A stretch of DNA of 33,638 bases from the NCBI GenBank assembly GCA_946618155.1, contig CAMOKZ010000003.1, positions 1 through 33,638 of the forward strand, written 5' to 3'. A program made the translations under genes and the position numbers. Under the pieces are notes generated by a model. It made no database searches. It saw only the letters and a list, made by a program, of their open reading frames with translations, and had not been told where the DNA came from. The DNA is from an uncultured Lachnospiraceae bacterium. Its GTDB lineage: Bacteria > Bacillota > Clostridia > Lachnospirales > Lachnospiraceae. Each line of letters starts with the position of its first letter. The first letter of the stretch is position 1. This document shows positions 8,675-17,158 of the stretch, piece by piece.

Positions 8675-10044
8675 GATAGGTATGCTTTACATTCCTTCAG
8701 ATACGCCTCCATCGCCTCCGGGCCGGGACCGCCGGCCGTCAGGCGGGCCTTCACGCAGGTCTCCAGGGAGACCGCCTCATAGAAGTCCTCGTCGATCTGA
8801 TCGCAGAACCCGCGCAGCTCCTCCATGGAGAGAGCGTCCAGGGCGCAGCCTTTTTCCATGCAGGCAAGGACCATGCGCCCCACGATCCCGTGGGCATCGC
8901 GGAAGGGCACGCCTTTGCGCACCAGGTAATCCGCCGCGTCGGTCGCGTTGGTAAAGCCGCCGGCCGCCGAAGCCGCCATCCTCTCGTTCCTGAAGCGCAT
9001 CGAGGCGATCATCCCGGTGAAGAGCCGCAGGCAGGCCGCCGCGGTATCCATCGCATCGAAGCTGCCCTCCTTGTCCTCCTGCATATCCTTATTGTAGGCC
9101 AGGGGAATGCCCTTCATCGTCGTCAGCAGGCCAAACAGCGCGCCGTAGACGCGCCCGGTCTTGCCGCGGACCAGCTCCGCGATATCCGGGTTCTTCTTCT
9201 GCGGCATGATGCTGCTGCCGGTGCTGTAGGCGTCATCGATCTCCACGAAGCGGTACTCGTCGCTGTTCCAGATGATGATCTCCTCGCAGAAGCGGGAAAG
9301 GTGCATCATGATGATGGAGAGCGCCGAGAGGAACTCGAGCAGGTAATCCCTGTCCGAGACGGAGTCCATGCTGTTCCGCGTGGGTCCGGCAAACCCGAGC
9401 AGCGAGGCCGTCAGCGCCCGGTCCAGGGGATAGGTCGTCCCCGCCAGCGCCCCGGCGCCGAGGGGGCAGTAATTCATCCTGCGGTAAATATCCGCCAGCC
9501 TCTCCCGGTCTCTGCGCAGCATCTCGAAATACGCGCCGAAGTGATGGGCCAGGGTGACCGGCTGCGCCTTCTGCAGGTGGGTGAACCCGGGCATGAAGGT
9601 CTGCGTGTTTGCGGCCATCACGTCGTAGAGGGCCTCCAGCAGGCTCTTTACCAGTTCGTCCGTCTCCTTTACCTTATCCCGGGTATAGAGCCGCATGTCG
9701 AGGGCGACCTGGTCATTGCGGCTGCGCCCGGTGTGCAGCTTCTTGCCGAGCTCCCCGATCCGCTTAGTCAGCACAGATTCCACGAAGCTGTGCACATCCT
9801 CGCAGGTCTCGTCCACGGGCAGGGTGCCGGCCTGGACATCCTGCAGGATGCCCTCCAGTCCCTCCCGGATGCGGGCGCTCTCCTCCTCCGTGAGGATGCC
9901 CGCCTTTTCCAGGGTCCGCACATGCGCGAGACTCCCCCGGATATCCTGGGGGAGAAGCCGCTTGTCAAATCCGATCGATGCGTTGAATGCGTAGACCATC
10001 TGGTCTGTTTCTTTGGTAAACCGTCCGCCCCAGAGCTGCGCCAT
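8671..10044 (-). CDS. argH: argininosuccinate lyase
   Basis: It splits argininosuccinate into arginine and fumarate, the last step of arginine synthesis; the family acts as a cytoplasmic homotetramer. At 457 aa it has the normal length. Visible signatures are TGRSRNDQ (about 106-112), FTHLQKAQPVTLAHH with catalytic His156, and the fumarase-superfamily loop GSSIMPQKKNPD with the catalytic Ser at 277/278. The start at 10044 has AGGAGGG eight bases upstream and only one base separates it from the queH stop, so it belongs to the dut-queH run. No argG or other arginine gene is present in the window. The end of the gene also carries the -35 element of asd. Confidence 0.95.
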   Translation of the reverse strand: MAQLWGGRFTKETDQMVYAFNASIGFDKRLLPQDIRGSLAHVRTLEKAGILTEEESARIREGLEGILQDVQAGTLPVDETCEDVHSFVESVLTKRIGELGKKLHTGRSRNDQVALDMRLYTRDKVKETDELVKSLLEALYDVMAANTQTFMPGFTHLQKAQPVTLAHHFGAYFEMLRRDRERLADIYRRMNYCPLGAGALAGTTYPLDRALTASLLGFAGPTRNSMDSVSDRDYLLEFLSALSIIMMHLSRFCEEIIIWNSDEYRFVEIDDAYSTGSSIMPQKKNPDIAELVRGKTGRVYGALFGLLTTMKGIPLAYNKDMQEDKEGSFDAMDTAAACLRLFTGMIASMRFRNERMAASAAGGFTNATDAADYLVRKGVPFRDAHGIVGRMVLACMEKGCALDALSMEELRGFCDQIDEDFYEAVSLETCVKARLTAGGPGPEAMEAYLKECKAYLS

Positions 10045-10045
10045 G

Positions 10046-10714
10046 TTATCCCTCCTGCATCTCGCTCTTCGCCTTTTCCCGTTCCGCTTCCTTTTCCCTC
10101 TGCCGCTGCGCGCGGGAAAATGCGCAGCCGCAGTAATCCTGCCGGTAGAGTCCGTAGAGCCGGGAAAGCTCGATGGACCGCAGATAACCGTTCTTTTTCT
10201 TAAAATCCGAGGGAAGATGCTTCACCCCGTATTCCCGGGCAAGCTCTTCTCCGATCTCGTTGATCTTCTGCGCGTTCTTCAGCGGGCTGATCGACAGGGT
10301 CGTCGTAAAATAGTCGTACCCGCCCTCGGCCGCCCGCCGGGCCGCCTCCCGCATGCGCAGGCGGTAGCAGACAAAGCATCTCTCCCCGCCCTCCGGCAGG
10401 TCTTCCATGCCCCGCACGGCCTGATAGAACTCGTCCGCGTTGTAGGGCGCCTCCTCGAAGCGCACCGGATTCGCCAGAGGCATCTCGCTGATCAGCCTCT
10501 TCAGTTCTCCTGCCCTCCGCCGGTATTCCTCCTCCGGCGAAATGTTCGGATTGTAATAGAAATCCGTGATGGAAAAATACTGGGACAGGTATTCCAGCAC
10601 GTAACTGCTGCAGGGTGCGCAGCAGCTGTGCAGAAAGAGCCTGGGCACCTCCCCCTCGCGCAGGGAGCCGGTCAGCGCATCCAGCTCCTTCTGATAATTC
10701 CGTTTCCCGTTCAT
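10046..10714 (-). CDS. queH: epoxyqueuosine reductase QueH
   Basis: QueH (the former DUF208 family) reduces epoxyqueuosine to queuosine in tRNA, replacing the cobalamin-dependent QueG. From ATG 10714 it is 222 aa. The diagnostic cysteines are all present: SCCAPCSS near the N-terminus, ERCFVCYRLR in the middle and DYCGCAF near the C-terminus, matching the known iron-sulfur and redox Cys set. The tail is charged and Lys/Glu-rich. A longer frame to 10840 runs through the end of dut and has an implausible Ser/Arg/Ala-rich N-terminus, so I reject it. It lies 10 bases after dut and 1 base before argH. Its substrate is the product of QueA, encoded about 550 bases upstream. Confidence 0.93.
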   Translation of the reverse strand: MNGKRNYQKELDALTGSLREGEVPRLFLHSCCAPCSSYVLEYLSQYFSITDFYYNPNISPEEEYRRRAGELKRLISEMPLANPVRFEEAPYNADEFYQAVRGMEDLPEGGERCFVCYRLRMREAARRAAEGGYDYFTTTLSISPLKNAQKINEIGEELAREYGVKHLPSDFKKKNGYLRSIELSRLYGLYRQDYCGCAFSRAQRQREKEAEREKAKSEMQEG

Positions 10715-10724
10715 TCTCCCCGCC

Positions 10725-11165
10725 TTACTGCCTGCCCGTCGAGCCGAAGCCGCCCCGGGCCTCGCCGCCCAGCGACTCCACCTCGGTAAAGGTGATCCGC
10801 GGCTGGTGCTCAAGGATACGGAACTGGCAGATCCGGTCATTGACGTGGATCACGGTGTCCCGCATGGCCAGGGCCGGATAGCGGATGATGTCCTCGTCGG
10901 AGGAGTAGCTCTCATCCACGACCGCCGGTGAGTTCGGCTGCAGAATGCCGAAGTTTTTGTATGTCGAGCTGCGCGGCGCGATGATCATCTCGTACCCCTC
11001 GGGCAGGCGCACCGAGATGCCGAGGCTGATGTAGCGCAGCTCCCCCTTTTTCATCTCGACCTCCTCGGCGGCGCGCAGGTCGATCCAGTCGCTCTTGCCG
11101 CCGATATAGTCCAGTTTTTCGATCTCGTCAGAATGGTATTTGATCAGGATAGTCTTTTCCGCCAT
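10725..11165 (-). CDS. dut: dUTP diphosphatase (dUTPase)
   Basis: It hydrolyses dUTP to dUMP and pyrophosphate, keeping uracil out of DNA and feeding thymidylate synthesis. It is 146 aa, typical of the trimeric family. Motifs are IDLRA (about 28-32), PRSSTYKNFGIL (64-75), the uridine/catalytic region VVDESY with Asp84, NDRICQF (109-115), and the C-terminal P-loop-like RGGFGSTGR (137-145). The third motif lacks the common YRGE sequence and has a Ser/Asp-rich loop instead; from memory a modified loop there is common in clostridial relatives. AAGGAG precedes ATG 11165 by eight bases. It heads the tight dut-queH-argH run, 101 bases after queA, with a hairpin in that gap. Confidence 0.93.
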   Translation of the reverse strand: MAEKTILIKYHSDEIEKLDYIGGKSDWIDLRAAEEVEMKKGELRYISLGISVRLPEGYEMIIAPRSSTYKNFGILQPNSPAVVDESYSSDEDIIRYPALAMRDTVIHVNDRICQFRILEHQPRITFTEVESLGGEARGGFGSTGRQ

Positions 11166-11239
11166 CTGCCGCTCCTTCCCGCGCCGTGGTCATTCCCCGG
11201 CCCTTGCCGGCGATCCTGTTCACGGCTGCATATTCAAGT

Positions 11240-11263
11240 CAGGCAGGGATCGCTCCCTGCCTG
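11240..11263 (-). terminator. strong hairpin after queA, without a U-tract
   Basis: A perfect 10-bp stem (CAGGCAGGGA / TCCCTGCCTG) closes a four-base loop. On the minus-strand RNA the loop reads GCGA, a GNRA-type tetraloop. The hairpin begins three bases after the queA stop. The sequence after it (ACTTGAAT) is not U-rich, so it is a weak intrinsic terminator at best; it may instead be a processing or stability element between queA and dut. Confidence 0.5.
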
Positions 11264-11266
11264 TAA

Positions 11267-12292
11267 TCATTTTATAAACATCGCGTCCCCAAAGGAGAAG
11301 AACCGGTAGCGCTCCCGCACGGCCTCCTCATAGGCGGCCAGGATATGGTCCCTGCCGGCCAGCGCGGAGACGAGCATCAGCAGCGTCGACTCCGGCAGAT
11401 GGAAGTTGGTGATCAGGGCGTCCGTGATCTTAAACCGGTATCCGGGATAGATGAAGATGTCTGTCCAGCCGCTTTTTGCCTGCATGGTGCCGTCTTCGGC
11501 CGCCGCTGTCTCCAGCGTCCGGCAGCTGGTCGTGCCGACGCAGATGATGCGCCCGCCCGCCGCTTTTCTCTCGTTGATCAGCGACGCCGCTTCCTCATCC
11601 ACGTTGTAGTACTCGCTGTGCATGTGGTGCTGCGTCACGTCCTCCACCTTGACCGGGCGGAAGGTGCCGAGGCCGACGTGCAGCGTGATCTGTGCGATTC
11701 CCGTCCCCTTCTCCCTGATGCGTTCCAGAAGCTCCGGCGTGAAGTGAAGCCCGGCGGTCGGCGCCGCGGCCGAGCCGTCGTACTTTGCGTATACGGTCTG
11801 GTAGCGCCCCTTATCCTGCAGCGGATGCGTGATATAGGGCGGCAGGGGCATCTGCCCCAGGCGGTCCAGGATCTCCTCAAAGATCCCCTCGTAGGAAAAC
11901 CGGACGATGCGGTTCCCCTCTTCGCCGACCTCCAGGATCTCCCCGGTCAGGACGCCGTCCCCGAAGGAGACGACCGTCCCCGGCTTACATTTTTTGCCCG
12001 GCTTGACCAGCGTCTCCCAGGTATCGTCCGAAAGGCGCTTCAGAAGCAGGATCTCGATCGCCGCTCCCGTGCCGGCCTTATTCCCCAGCAGCCTTGCCGG
12101 GATGACCTTGGTATTGTTGATGACCAGGCAGTCCGCGGGATCCAGCAGATCCACGATCTCGCTGAAGACCCTGTGCTGCGTCTGTCCGGTCGTTTTGTCC
12201 AGGACCATCAGGCGGGAGGACGACCTGTCCTCCAGCGGGTCCTGGGCGATCAGCTCTTTTGGAAGATCATAGTAAAAATCAGCAGTTTTCAT
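11267..12292 (-). CDS. queA: tRNA S-adenosylmethionine ribosyltransferase-isomerase
   Basis: QueA transfers and rearranges the ribosyl part of S-adenosylmethionine onto preQ1 at position 34 of tRNAs for Tyr, His, Asn and Asp, giving epoxyqueuosine. It is 341 aa, the standard length. It opens with the family N-terminus [19 protein letters not shown] and has [37 protein letters not shown], a Thr-Ala-Gly-Leu-His motif (PTAGLHFT), [10 protein letters not shown] and the C-terminal [14 protein letters not shown]. The upstream ribosome site is weak (AAAGAGAG). It starts 26 bases after the pheT stop, so it is probably on the pheST transcript. The next step of the pathway is encoded by queH two genes downstream. 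Confidence 0.95.
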   Translation of the reverse strand: MKTADFYYDLPKELIAQDPLEDRSSSRLMVLDKTTGQTQHRVFSEIVDLLDPADCLVINNTKVIPARLLGNKAGTGAAIEILLLKRLSDDTWETLVKPGKKCKPGTVVSFGDGVLTGEILEVGEEGNRIVRFSYEGIFEEILDRLGQMPLPPYITHPLQDKGRYQTVYAKYDGSAAAPTAGLHFTPELLERIREKGTGIAQITLHVGLGTFRPVKVEDVTQHHMHSEYYNVDEEAASLINERKAAGGRIICVGTTSCRTLETAAAEDGTMQAKSGWTDIFIYPGYRFKITDALITNFHLPESTLLMLVSALAGRDHILAAYEEAVRERYRFFSFGDAMFIK

Positions 12293-12318
12293 GTTGTCTC
12301 TCTTTGCGCAGCGCCTGT

Positions 12319-14748
12319 TCAGGAGCGAAGCTCAATGCCCATGGCGGAAAGCTTCTTCAGGATCCTGGAAACATAGCCGTCCACGGCGCCCGCCGACTGG
12401 GGCTCGTCGCCCGCGCGGAAGGTCACGGTAAAGGCCATGCTCTTTTTGCCCGGGCCGACCTGTGCGCCCTCATAGAGGTCAAACAGGGTGACATCCTTCA
12501 CGGCGCCGCAGGCCGCGCGGATCGCTTCCTCGACCTGGCGGCAGGTCACGCTCTTGTCCATGACCAGCGCGAGGTCGCGCTTCTCCGGCGCCTCCCTGGG
12601 CGGCGCGGTAAAGACCGGTACAGCGCCGAACCATCCGGCCAGCTTCTCCAGGTCGATCTCCATCACAAAACAGGACTCTCTGCGGTTCCTGTCTACGTTC
12701 ATCTCATCTTCGAGTTCATAGGCCATCTTGCCCAGGTACCCGATCTTCTCGCCCCTGCAGAAGATCTCGGCCGTCTGGCCGGGATGCAGGAAGGGGAGCC
12801 TGGCGGGCTCGTAGGTAAAGTCGAGCAGCAGCGTCTCCGCTACCGTATCCGCAAGTCCCTTCAGGGTAAAGAAGCTCTCGCCCTGCCCGAAAATGCCCGC
12901 GCACAGCGTCTCTCTCTCATCCGGATACTCGGTGAGGGGCAGGCTCTTCGGCACGAACCGGCGGCCGATCTCGAACAGTCTTCCGGCCATGCGGCCCCTG
13001 TTCTGGTTCCGGTAGATCGCGCGGATCATCTGCGGCGCCAGCGTCGTGCGCATCAGGGAAAGATCCTCGTTGATCGGGTTGATCAGGCGGATGGCGTTCC
13101 TCCACTCGTGATCCGGCTCCAGGCGCAGCAGATCAAGGTCTGCCGGCGAGAAGAAGGAATAGTGGATGCACTCGAAGGCGCCTGCCGCGCACAGGGCGCG
13201 CTTGATCTTCAGCAGGGTCTTCTGGCGGATATTGCGGCCGCCCATGGTCACCTTCGCCTGGGACAGGAAGGTCGGCTTGATGTGGTCGTAGCCGTACATC
13301 CGGATGACTTCCTCAGCGATATCCGGATAGGACTCCATGTCCTCTCTCCAGGCCGGTACTTTGATCGTCAGCTCGCCGTCCGTGATCACGGGCTCGAACT
13401 GCAGGCTCTTCAGGATGCGCAGGATATCCTCCTCGGGCACGGTGATGCCGAGGACGCCGTTCACCTTCTCCACGGAAGCCTTCATGACGCGCGGCTCCAG
13501 GGTGTTGCCGGTATTGACGTCGCGGTGGGTCCGCAGGACACGGCCGCAGCCCAGCTCCTGGACCAGATGCAGGGCGCGCTTCATGCCCATCACGGTCTGG
13601 TACTCCTGCACGCCCTTGGAGAAGCAGGCGCTGGAATCGGAGGACTGCCCGAGGGCCCTGGAGCTTCTGCGGATATTGTCGCGCATGAACTTCGCCGCCT
13701 CGAAGACAACGGTCTTCGTGGTGTCGCGGATCTCGGAATTCAGGCCGCCCATGATGCCGGCAAGGGCCACCGGACGGTCGCCGTCGCAGATGACCAGGTT
13801 CTCCGGCGTCAGGGAGAATTCCTTCTCATCGAGGGTGACGATCTTCTCGTCCTGCTTCGCGCGGCGCACGCGGATGGCGTTGCCCTGCAGGAATTCGCCG
13901 TCAAAGGCGTGCATCGGCTGGCCGATCTCGTACAGGACATAGTTGGTGATATCTACGATATTCGATATGGAGGAGCAGCCCACCAGGGCAAGTCTTCTGC
14001 GCATCCACGCCGGGGACTGGCCGATCTTCACCTGGTCGACGCAGTGTCCGATATAGCGCGGGCAAAGATCCGGGGCATCCACCGTCACGGTAAAGTCCGC
14101 ATTGTCCTCCTCGCTCTCCGTATAGTCGAGCGCCGGCTCGGTCAGCGGGGTGCCGAGCACCGCAGCGACCTCTCTCGCCAGACCGAAGATGTTCTGGCAG
14201 TCGGGGCGGTTCGCCGTGATGGAAACGTCAAAGATCCAGTCGTCCAGGCCCGTAAGGGGCTTTACATCCGCGCCGACGGGGGCGTCATCGGGCAGCACGA
14301 GCAGTCCGTTGTACCCCGCGCCCGGATAAAGATCTTCGGTAAGGCCGAGCTCAACGCCCGAGCAGAGCATGCCGAAGGACTCATATCCGCGCAGCTTGCC
14401 CTTTTTGATCGTGGCCACGCCCTTCACGGTCTTGTGGTCCTTCTCGGTCTCGATGACCGTCGCGCCGACCAGGGCCAGCGGATATTTTCCGCCCGCGCGC
14501 ACGTTGTCGGCTCCGCAGCAGACCTGGAAGGTCCCGTGCTCACCGGCGTTCACGCTGCACAGGGAAAGGTGCGTGTCCGGAATCTTCTCGCAGGTCTCCA
14601 CGAGGCCGACCACGACTCCGCTGATATCCTTGCCGACCTGGGTCAGCTCTTCTACTTCAAATCCGCAGGAGAAGAGCTTTTTCTCCAGCTCCTGCGCCGA
14701 TACATTGATCTCTGTATAATCTTTCAGCCAGCTAAGCGGCACTAACAT
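12319..14748 (-). CDS. pheT: phenylalanine--tRNA ligase beta subunit
   Basis: This is the large subunit of the alpha2-beta2 enzyme that charges tRNA-Phe. It is 809 aa, a normal bacterial length. The N-terminal domain ([11 protein letters not shown]) leads into an EMAP-like tRNA-binding domain (about 40-150). The editing B3/B4 region ([22 protein letters not shown]) lies at about 260-285, B5 at about 400-475, the catalytic-like core in the middle, and a C-terminal FDX-ACB anticodon-binding domain follows (about 715-809, with [14 protein letters not shown]). AGGAGGTTGG precedes ATG 14748. It lies 41 bases after pheS in the usual pheS-pheT order. No frameshift or truncation is visible. Confidence 0.96.
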   Translation of the reverse strand: MLVPLSWLKDYTEINVSAQELEKKLFSCGFEVEELTQVGKDISGVVVGLVETCEKIPDTHLSLCSVNAGEHGTFQVCCGADNVRAGGKYPLALVGATVIETEKDHKTVKGVATIKKGKLRGYESFGMLCSGVELGLTEDLYPGAGYNGLLVLPDDAPVGADVKPLTGLDDWIFDVSITANRPDCQNIFGLAREVAAVLGTPLTEPALDYTESEEDNADFTVTVDAPDLCPRYIGHCVDQVKIGQSPAWMRRRLALVGCSSISNIVDITNYVLYEIGQPMHAFDGEFLQGNAIRVRRAKQDEKIVTLDEKEFSLTPENLVICDGDRPVALAGIMGGLNSEIRDTTKTVVFEAAKFMRDNIRRSSRALGQSSDSSACFSKGVQEYQTVMGMKRALHLVQELGCGRVLRTHRDVNTGNTLEPRVMKASVEKVNGVLGITVPEEDILRILKSLQFEPVITDGELTIKVPAWREDMESYPDIAEEVIRMYGYDHIKPTFLSQAKVTMGGRNIRQKTLLKIKRALCAAGAFECIHYSFFSPADLDLLRLEPDHEWRNAIRLINPINEDLSLMRTTLAPQMIRAIYRNQNRGRMAGRLFEIGRRFVPKSLPLTEYPDERETLCAGIFGQGESFFTLKGLADTVAETLLLDFTYEPARLPFLHPGQTAEIFCRGEKIGYLGKMAYELEDEMNVDRNRRESCFVMEIDLEKLAGWFGAVPVFTAPPREAPEKRDLALVMDKSVTCRQVEEAIRAACGAVKDVTLFDLYEGAQVGPGKKSMAFTVTFRAGDEPQSAGAVDGYVSRILKKLSAMGIELRS

Positions 14749-14789
14749 ATCCCAACCTCCTGTATATACAAATCCCGGGCGTGATCCGC

Positions 14790-15833
14790 TCAGTCGTCGA
14801 TCTGGTCAAGGACCTCAAGGTCAGATTCGAACAGCAGCTTGATGTTGCCGATTCCGTACTTGAGCATGGCGGTGCGCTCGATGCCGATGCCGAACGCCAG
14901 TCCGCTGTATTCATCCGGGTCAATGCCGCAGTTCTCCAGAACCTTGCGGTTCACGATGCCGGCGCCGAGGATCTCGATCCAGCCGGTCCCCTTGCACAGA
15001 CGGCAGCCCTTGCCGCCGCAGGAGAAGCAGCTGCAGTCCACCTCGACGGAGGGTTCCGTGAAGGGGAAGAAGGACGGGCGAAGTCTCGTCCTGGTGCCCT
15101 CGCCGTAGATCTTCTGCACGAAGATGTCCAGCATGCCCTGCAGGTCGCTCAGCGCGATGTGCTTATCCACGACAAGGCCTTCCATCTGGGTGAACATCGG
15201 CGAATGGGTCGCGTCGTCGTCAGAGCGGAACACCTTTCCGGGGGAAAGGATCTTGATCGGGGGCCGGTCATTTTCCATGACATGGATCTGGCCGGAGGAT
15301 GTCTGCGTGCGCAGAAGGAATTCCGGGGAGAGATAGAAGGTATCCTGCATATCTCTGGCGGGATGGTCCTGGGGCGTATTGAGCGCGGTGAAATTGTAGT
15401 AGTCCGTCTCGATCTCGGAGCCCTCATAGATGGTAAAGCCCATGGAGGCAAAGATATCGATCAGCTGTTCGCGCACCTGCGTGATCGGATGCAGCTTGCC
15501 GGCGTGGGTGCGCTCGGCCGGAAGGGTGATGTCCACCTTCTCCTGCTCGTAGCGGCAGGCAAGTTCCCTTTCCTTTACCTGGCTGCCCAGCTCGTCGAAC
15601 CGCTCCTGGGCCCATGCCTTGAGCGCGTTGACGCGCTTGCCGTACTCAGCCCTCTGCTCTGCGGGAATGCTGCGCATTTCCTTCATCATCTCGCTGATGA
15701 CGCCCTTCTTCGGGTCCATGAAGCGCTTCATGCCCTCATATACTGCCTTCGTACTGTCCATGCCGGCGGCAGCTTCCTCGATCTTAGCCCGGATCGCCGC
15801 TACCTTCTCTTCTAGTCCGCTGAATTTTTCCAT
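14790..15833 (-). CDS. pheS: phenylalanine--tRNA ligase alpha subunit
   Basis: This catalytic subunit activates phenylalanine and transfers it to tRNA-Phe. It is 347 aa. The N-terminal coiled-coil arm spans about 1-90. Class II motif 2 is seen in [15 protein letters not shown] and motif 3 in [15 protein letters not shown]. Between them is a Cys cluster ([19 protein letters not shown]), a short insertion common in bacterial PheS. AGGAG lies about ten bases before ATG 15833. A promoter sits immediately after the end of the yihY gene, and the roughly 100-base leader has two small hairpins. I looked for the conserved T-box sequence that often controls pheST in Firmicutes and did not find one. Confidence 0.96.
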   Translation of the reverse strand: MEKFSGLEEKVAAIRAKIEEAAAGMDSTKAVYEGMKRFMDPKKGVISEMMKEMRSIPAEQRAEYGKRVNALKAWAQERFDELGSQVKERELACRYEQEKVDITLPAERTHAGKLHPITQVREQLIDIFASMGFTIYEGSEIETDYYNFTALNTPQDHPARDMQDTFYLSPEFLLRTQTSSGQIHVMENDRPPIKILSPGKVFRSDDDATHSPMFTQMEGLVVDKHIALSDLQGMLDIFVQKIYGEGTRTRLRPSFFPFTEPSVEVDCSCFSCGGKGCRLCKGTGWIEILGAGIVNRKVLENCGIDPDEYSGLAFGIGIERTAMLKYGIGNIKLLFESDLEVLDQIDD

Positions 15834-15859
15834 TCTGTTTTGCTCCTGTCTTTCCAGAT

Positions 15860-15915
15860 GCCGGCCCTTTAAGGACCGGCCGTTATCCCCGCCGCTTATT
15901 CCGGGGCTTTCCCCG
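15860..15915 (-). promoter_or_regulatory. pheS leader with two hairpins
   Basis: The 5' leader of pheS can form CGGGG/CCCCG (15902-15906 with 15911-15915) and, nearer the gene, an 8-bp GCCGGTCC/GGGCCGGC stem with one G-U pair (15860-15867 with 15873-15880). Neither is followed by a U-run. The leader is too short for a T-box and has no conserved T-box sequence. Whether the hairpins regulate anything is unknown. Confidence 0.35.
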
Positions 15916-15935
15916 CGCGGCAGCAGCCAAAAAAG

Positions 15936-15964
15936 ATTATATTGAACGATGCCTGAAAAATCAA
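15936..15964 (-). promoter_or_regulatory. strong sigma-A-type promoter of pheS-pheT
   Basis: TTGATT at 15964-15959, a 17-base spacer and a perfect TATAAT at 15941-15936. The -35 shares bases with the TGA stop codon of the upstream membrane-protein gene. Confidence 0.75.
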
Positions 15965-16848
15965 GAGAACTTTCTGGCCCGCATATAGCGCAGCACCATC
16001 TCGAAGGGCTCCGGGTTCTCGCGGTAGGCGTTGATCTCCGCGCCGATGAACCACAGATACATGCAGAAGTACAGCCACAGCATGGTGATGACCAGGGTGA
16101 CCAGGCTCCCGTACAGCCATGAGAGGTTGCCCGCGTTATTCAGATAGATCATATAGAAAAAGGTAAATACCGCCCACGAGACCGTCGTAAAGACCGCGCC
16201 CGGCAGCTGACGCAGCGGATAATTGCGCCGGTTCGGGAGGAAGGTATAAAACACGAGATTGATGACGACCGCCAGCAGAAAGGCGATCAGGAACTGGGAG
16301 TACGGGAAGAGAAGGCTGACCGGCTTTAAGAGGGGAAAGAGCTGCAGAAGGCGGGTCTGCATGCTGAGACCGCCGAGAAGCACACGGAAGGCCAGAATGA
16401 TCATAAATACCAGAAGCACGGTATAGAGGGAAGCGATCAGCCGCCGTATCACGTAATTTCTCTTTTCCGTCACCTGCCAGATCGTATTGAGCCCGTTCAT
16501 CAGTCCCATTACGCTCCGCCCTGCCACCCACAAAAGGGAGATCATCGCGAAGGAGAAGGTGGTAAACGATCCGTGGTAAACGCTGCTCACCAGTGTCCTC
16601 GTCCCCTCCGCCACCTCAGGCGCCAGGGGGGAGACCAGGGTGGAGATCGTCTCCAGCATGACCTCCTCGGTCAGCGGCGTAAACTTCAGGAATGCAAGCA
16701 GGAGGACGATGAAGGGCGCCACGCTCATGATGATGTAGAAGCTTGTCTGCGCGGCGTACGTATCGATCCGGTCATAGATGATCTTACTGTAAAAGAGGGA
16801 GAAGAGCCTTCTCCACTCGATCTTTCCGCGTCTTCTTCTGGACCTCAT
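15961..16848 (-). CDS. YihY/BrkB family inner-membrane protein
   Basis: This is a multi-pass membrane protein of 295 aa in the YihY (BrkB, formerly 'ribonuclease BN') family; the molecular function of the family is unsettled. A basic, cytoplasmic N-terminus (MRSRRRRGK) is followed by about six hydrophobic segments, roughly at 36-56, 95-115, 140-165, 185-210, 220-240 and 245-272. The family signature is in the last segments: [17 protein letters not shown] and [10 protein letters not shown]. The ribosome site is weak (AAAGAG about 11 bases before ATG 16848). It lies after the 6S RNA terminator, so it probably has its own transcript, but I see no clear promoter in the short remaining gap. Confidence 0.88.
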   Translation of the reverse strand: MRSRRRRGKIEWRRLFSLFYSKIIYDRIDTYAAQTSFYIIMSVAPFIVLLLAFLKFTPLTEEVMLETISTLVSPLAPEVAEGTRTLVSSVYHGSFTTFSFAMISLLWVAGRSVMGLMNGLNTIWQVTEKRNYVIRRLIASLYTVLLVFMIILAFRVLLGGLSMQTRLLQLFPLLKPVSLLFPYSQFLIAFLLAVVINLVFYTFLPNRRNYPLRQLPGAVFTTVSWAVFTFFYMIYLNNAGNLSWLYGSLVTLVITMLWLYFCMYLWFIGAEINAYRENPEPFEMVLRYMRARKFS

Positions 16849-16881
16849 AAAAACCGTACTCTTTCTTTATCTTTTATCCCC

Positions 16882-16921
16882 AAAAACGATTATGGGACGA
16901 AACCGTCCCATAATCGTTTTT
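16882..16921. terminator. perfect 18-bp bidirectional hairpin terminator after 6S RNA
   Basis: AAAAACGATTATGGGACG (16882-16899) pairs perfectly with its inverse at 16904-16921, around a four-base loop. On both strands the stem ends in five T, so it can terminate in either direction. On the minus strand its stem starts two bases after the closing stem of the 6S RNA. Confidence 0.85.
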
Positions 16922-16923
16922 GC

Positions 16924-17110
16924 ATACCCGGGGTGCCGTTCCCTCTCTTTTTGACTCCTAGCCAAGCCAGGTGGGTAACCGCAGCTGCAGTCTCTGTCTT
17001 CCACTGACAAAGGAGGCCTGACATCAAAAGCAGCGCTATAGGAATCCCGTTTAAAGTAAAATGTAGGTTCAAAACTGAGAGGGGTGTCGAACACCCCAGG
17101 CATTATCTTT
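16924..17110 (-). ncRNA. ssrS: 6S RNA
   Basis: 6S RNA binds sigma-A RNA polymerase by imitating an open promoter and tunes transcription in slow growth. I call it from structure. A 12-bp closing stem joins AUGCCUGGGGUG (17103-17092) with CACCCCGGGUAU (16935-16924). Then CCCUCUC (17083-17077) pairs with GAGAGGG (16947-16941). A large asymmetric bubble follows: an A/U-rich 30-base 5' strand (17076-17047) opposite five A. Beyond it, GAUUCCUA (17046-17039) pairs with UAGGAGUC (16960-16953), GUCAGG with CCUGGC, and a 7-bp terminal stem CUUUGUC/GACAGAG has a 7-base loop. The CCUGGGGUGUUCG start resembles known 6S 5' ends. The span of about 185 nt fits the family. G-U pairs form on the minus strand where the plus strand would have A-C mismatches, which supports this strand. 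Ends are approximate. Confidence 0.85.
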
Positions 17111-17118
17111 TCTTCATG

Positions 17119-17148
17119 ATAATACGAAACGGTCTGTCACGCAAGCAA
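17119..17148 (-). promoter_or_regulatory. promoter of 6S RNA
   Basis: TTGCTT at 17148-17143, an 18-base spacer and TATTAT at 17124-17119. A start about seven bases later (near 17111) places the 5' end a few bases before the 6S closing stem. It lies directly after the stop codon of the small membrane protein gene. Confidence 0.55.
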
Positions 17149-17158
17149 AACGTGGGAC

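Noticed and set aside
7075-8679. Plus-strand open frame opposite topB and asd
   Set aside because: Crosses both genes and their gap; antisense shadow.
12259-14745. Long plus-strand open frame of 828 codons opposite pheT
   Set aside because: It mirrors pheT codon for codon, has His/Arg/Leu-rich shadow composition typical of GC-rich antisense frames, and lacks a ribosome site and any known domain.
15834-15960. T-box leader controlling pheST
   Set aside because: The leader is only about 100 bases, and the conserved T-box sequence and specifier-type long stem are absent.
16867-17103. Two minus-strand short frames of 78 and 60 codons
   Set aside because: They lie inside the 6S RNA and its terminator hairpin, without ribosome sites.
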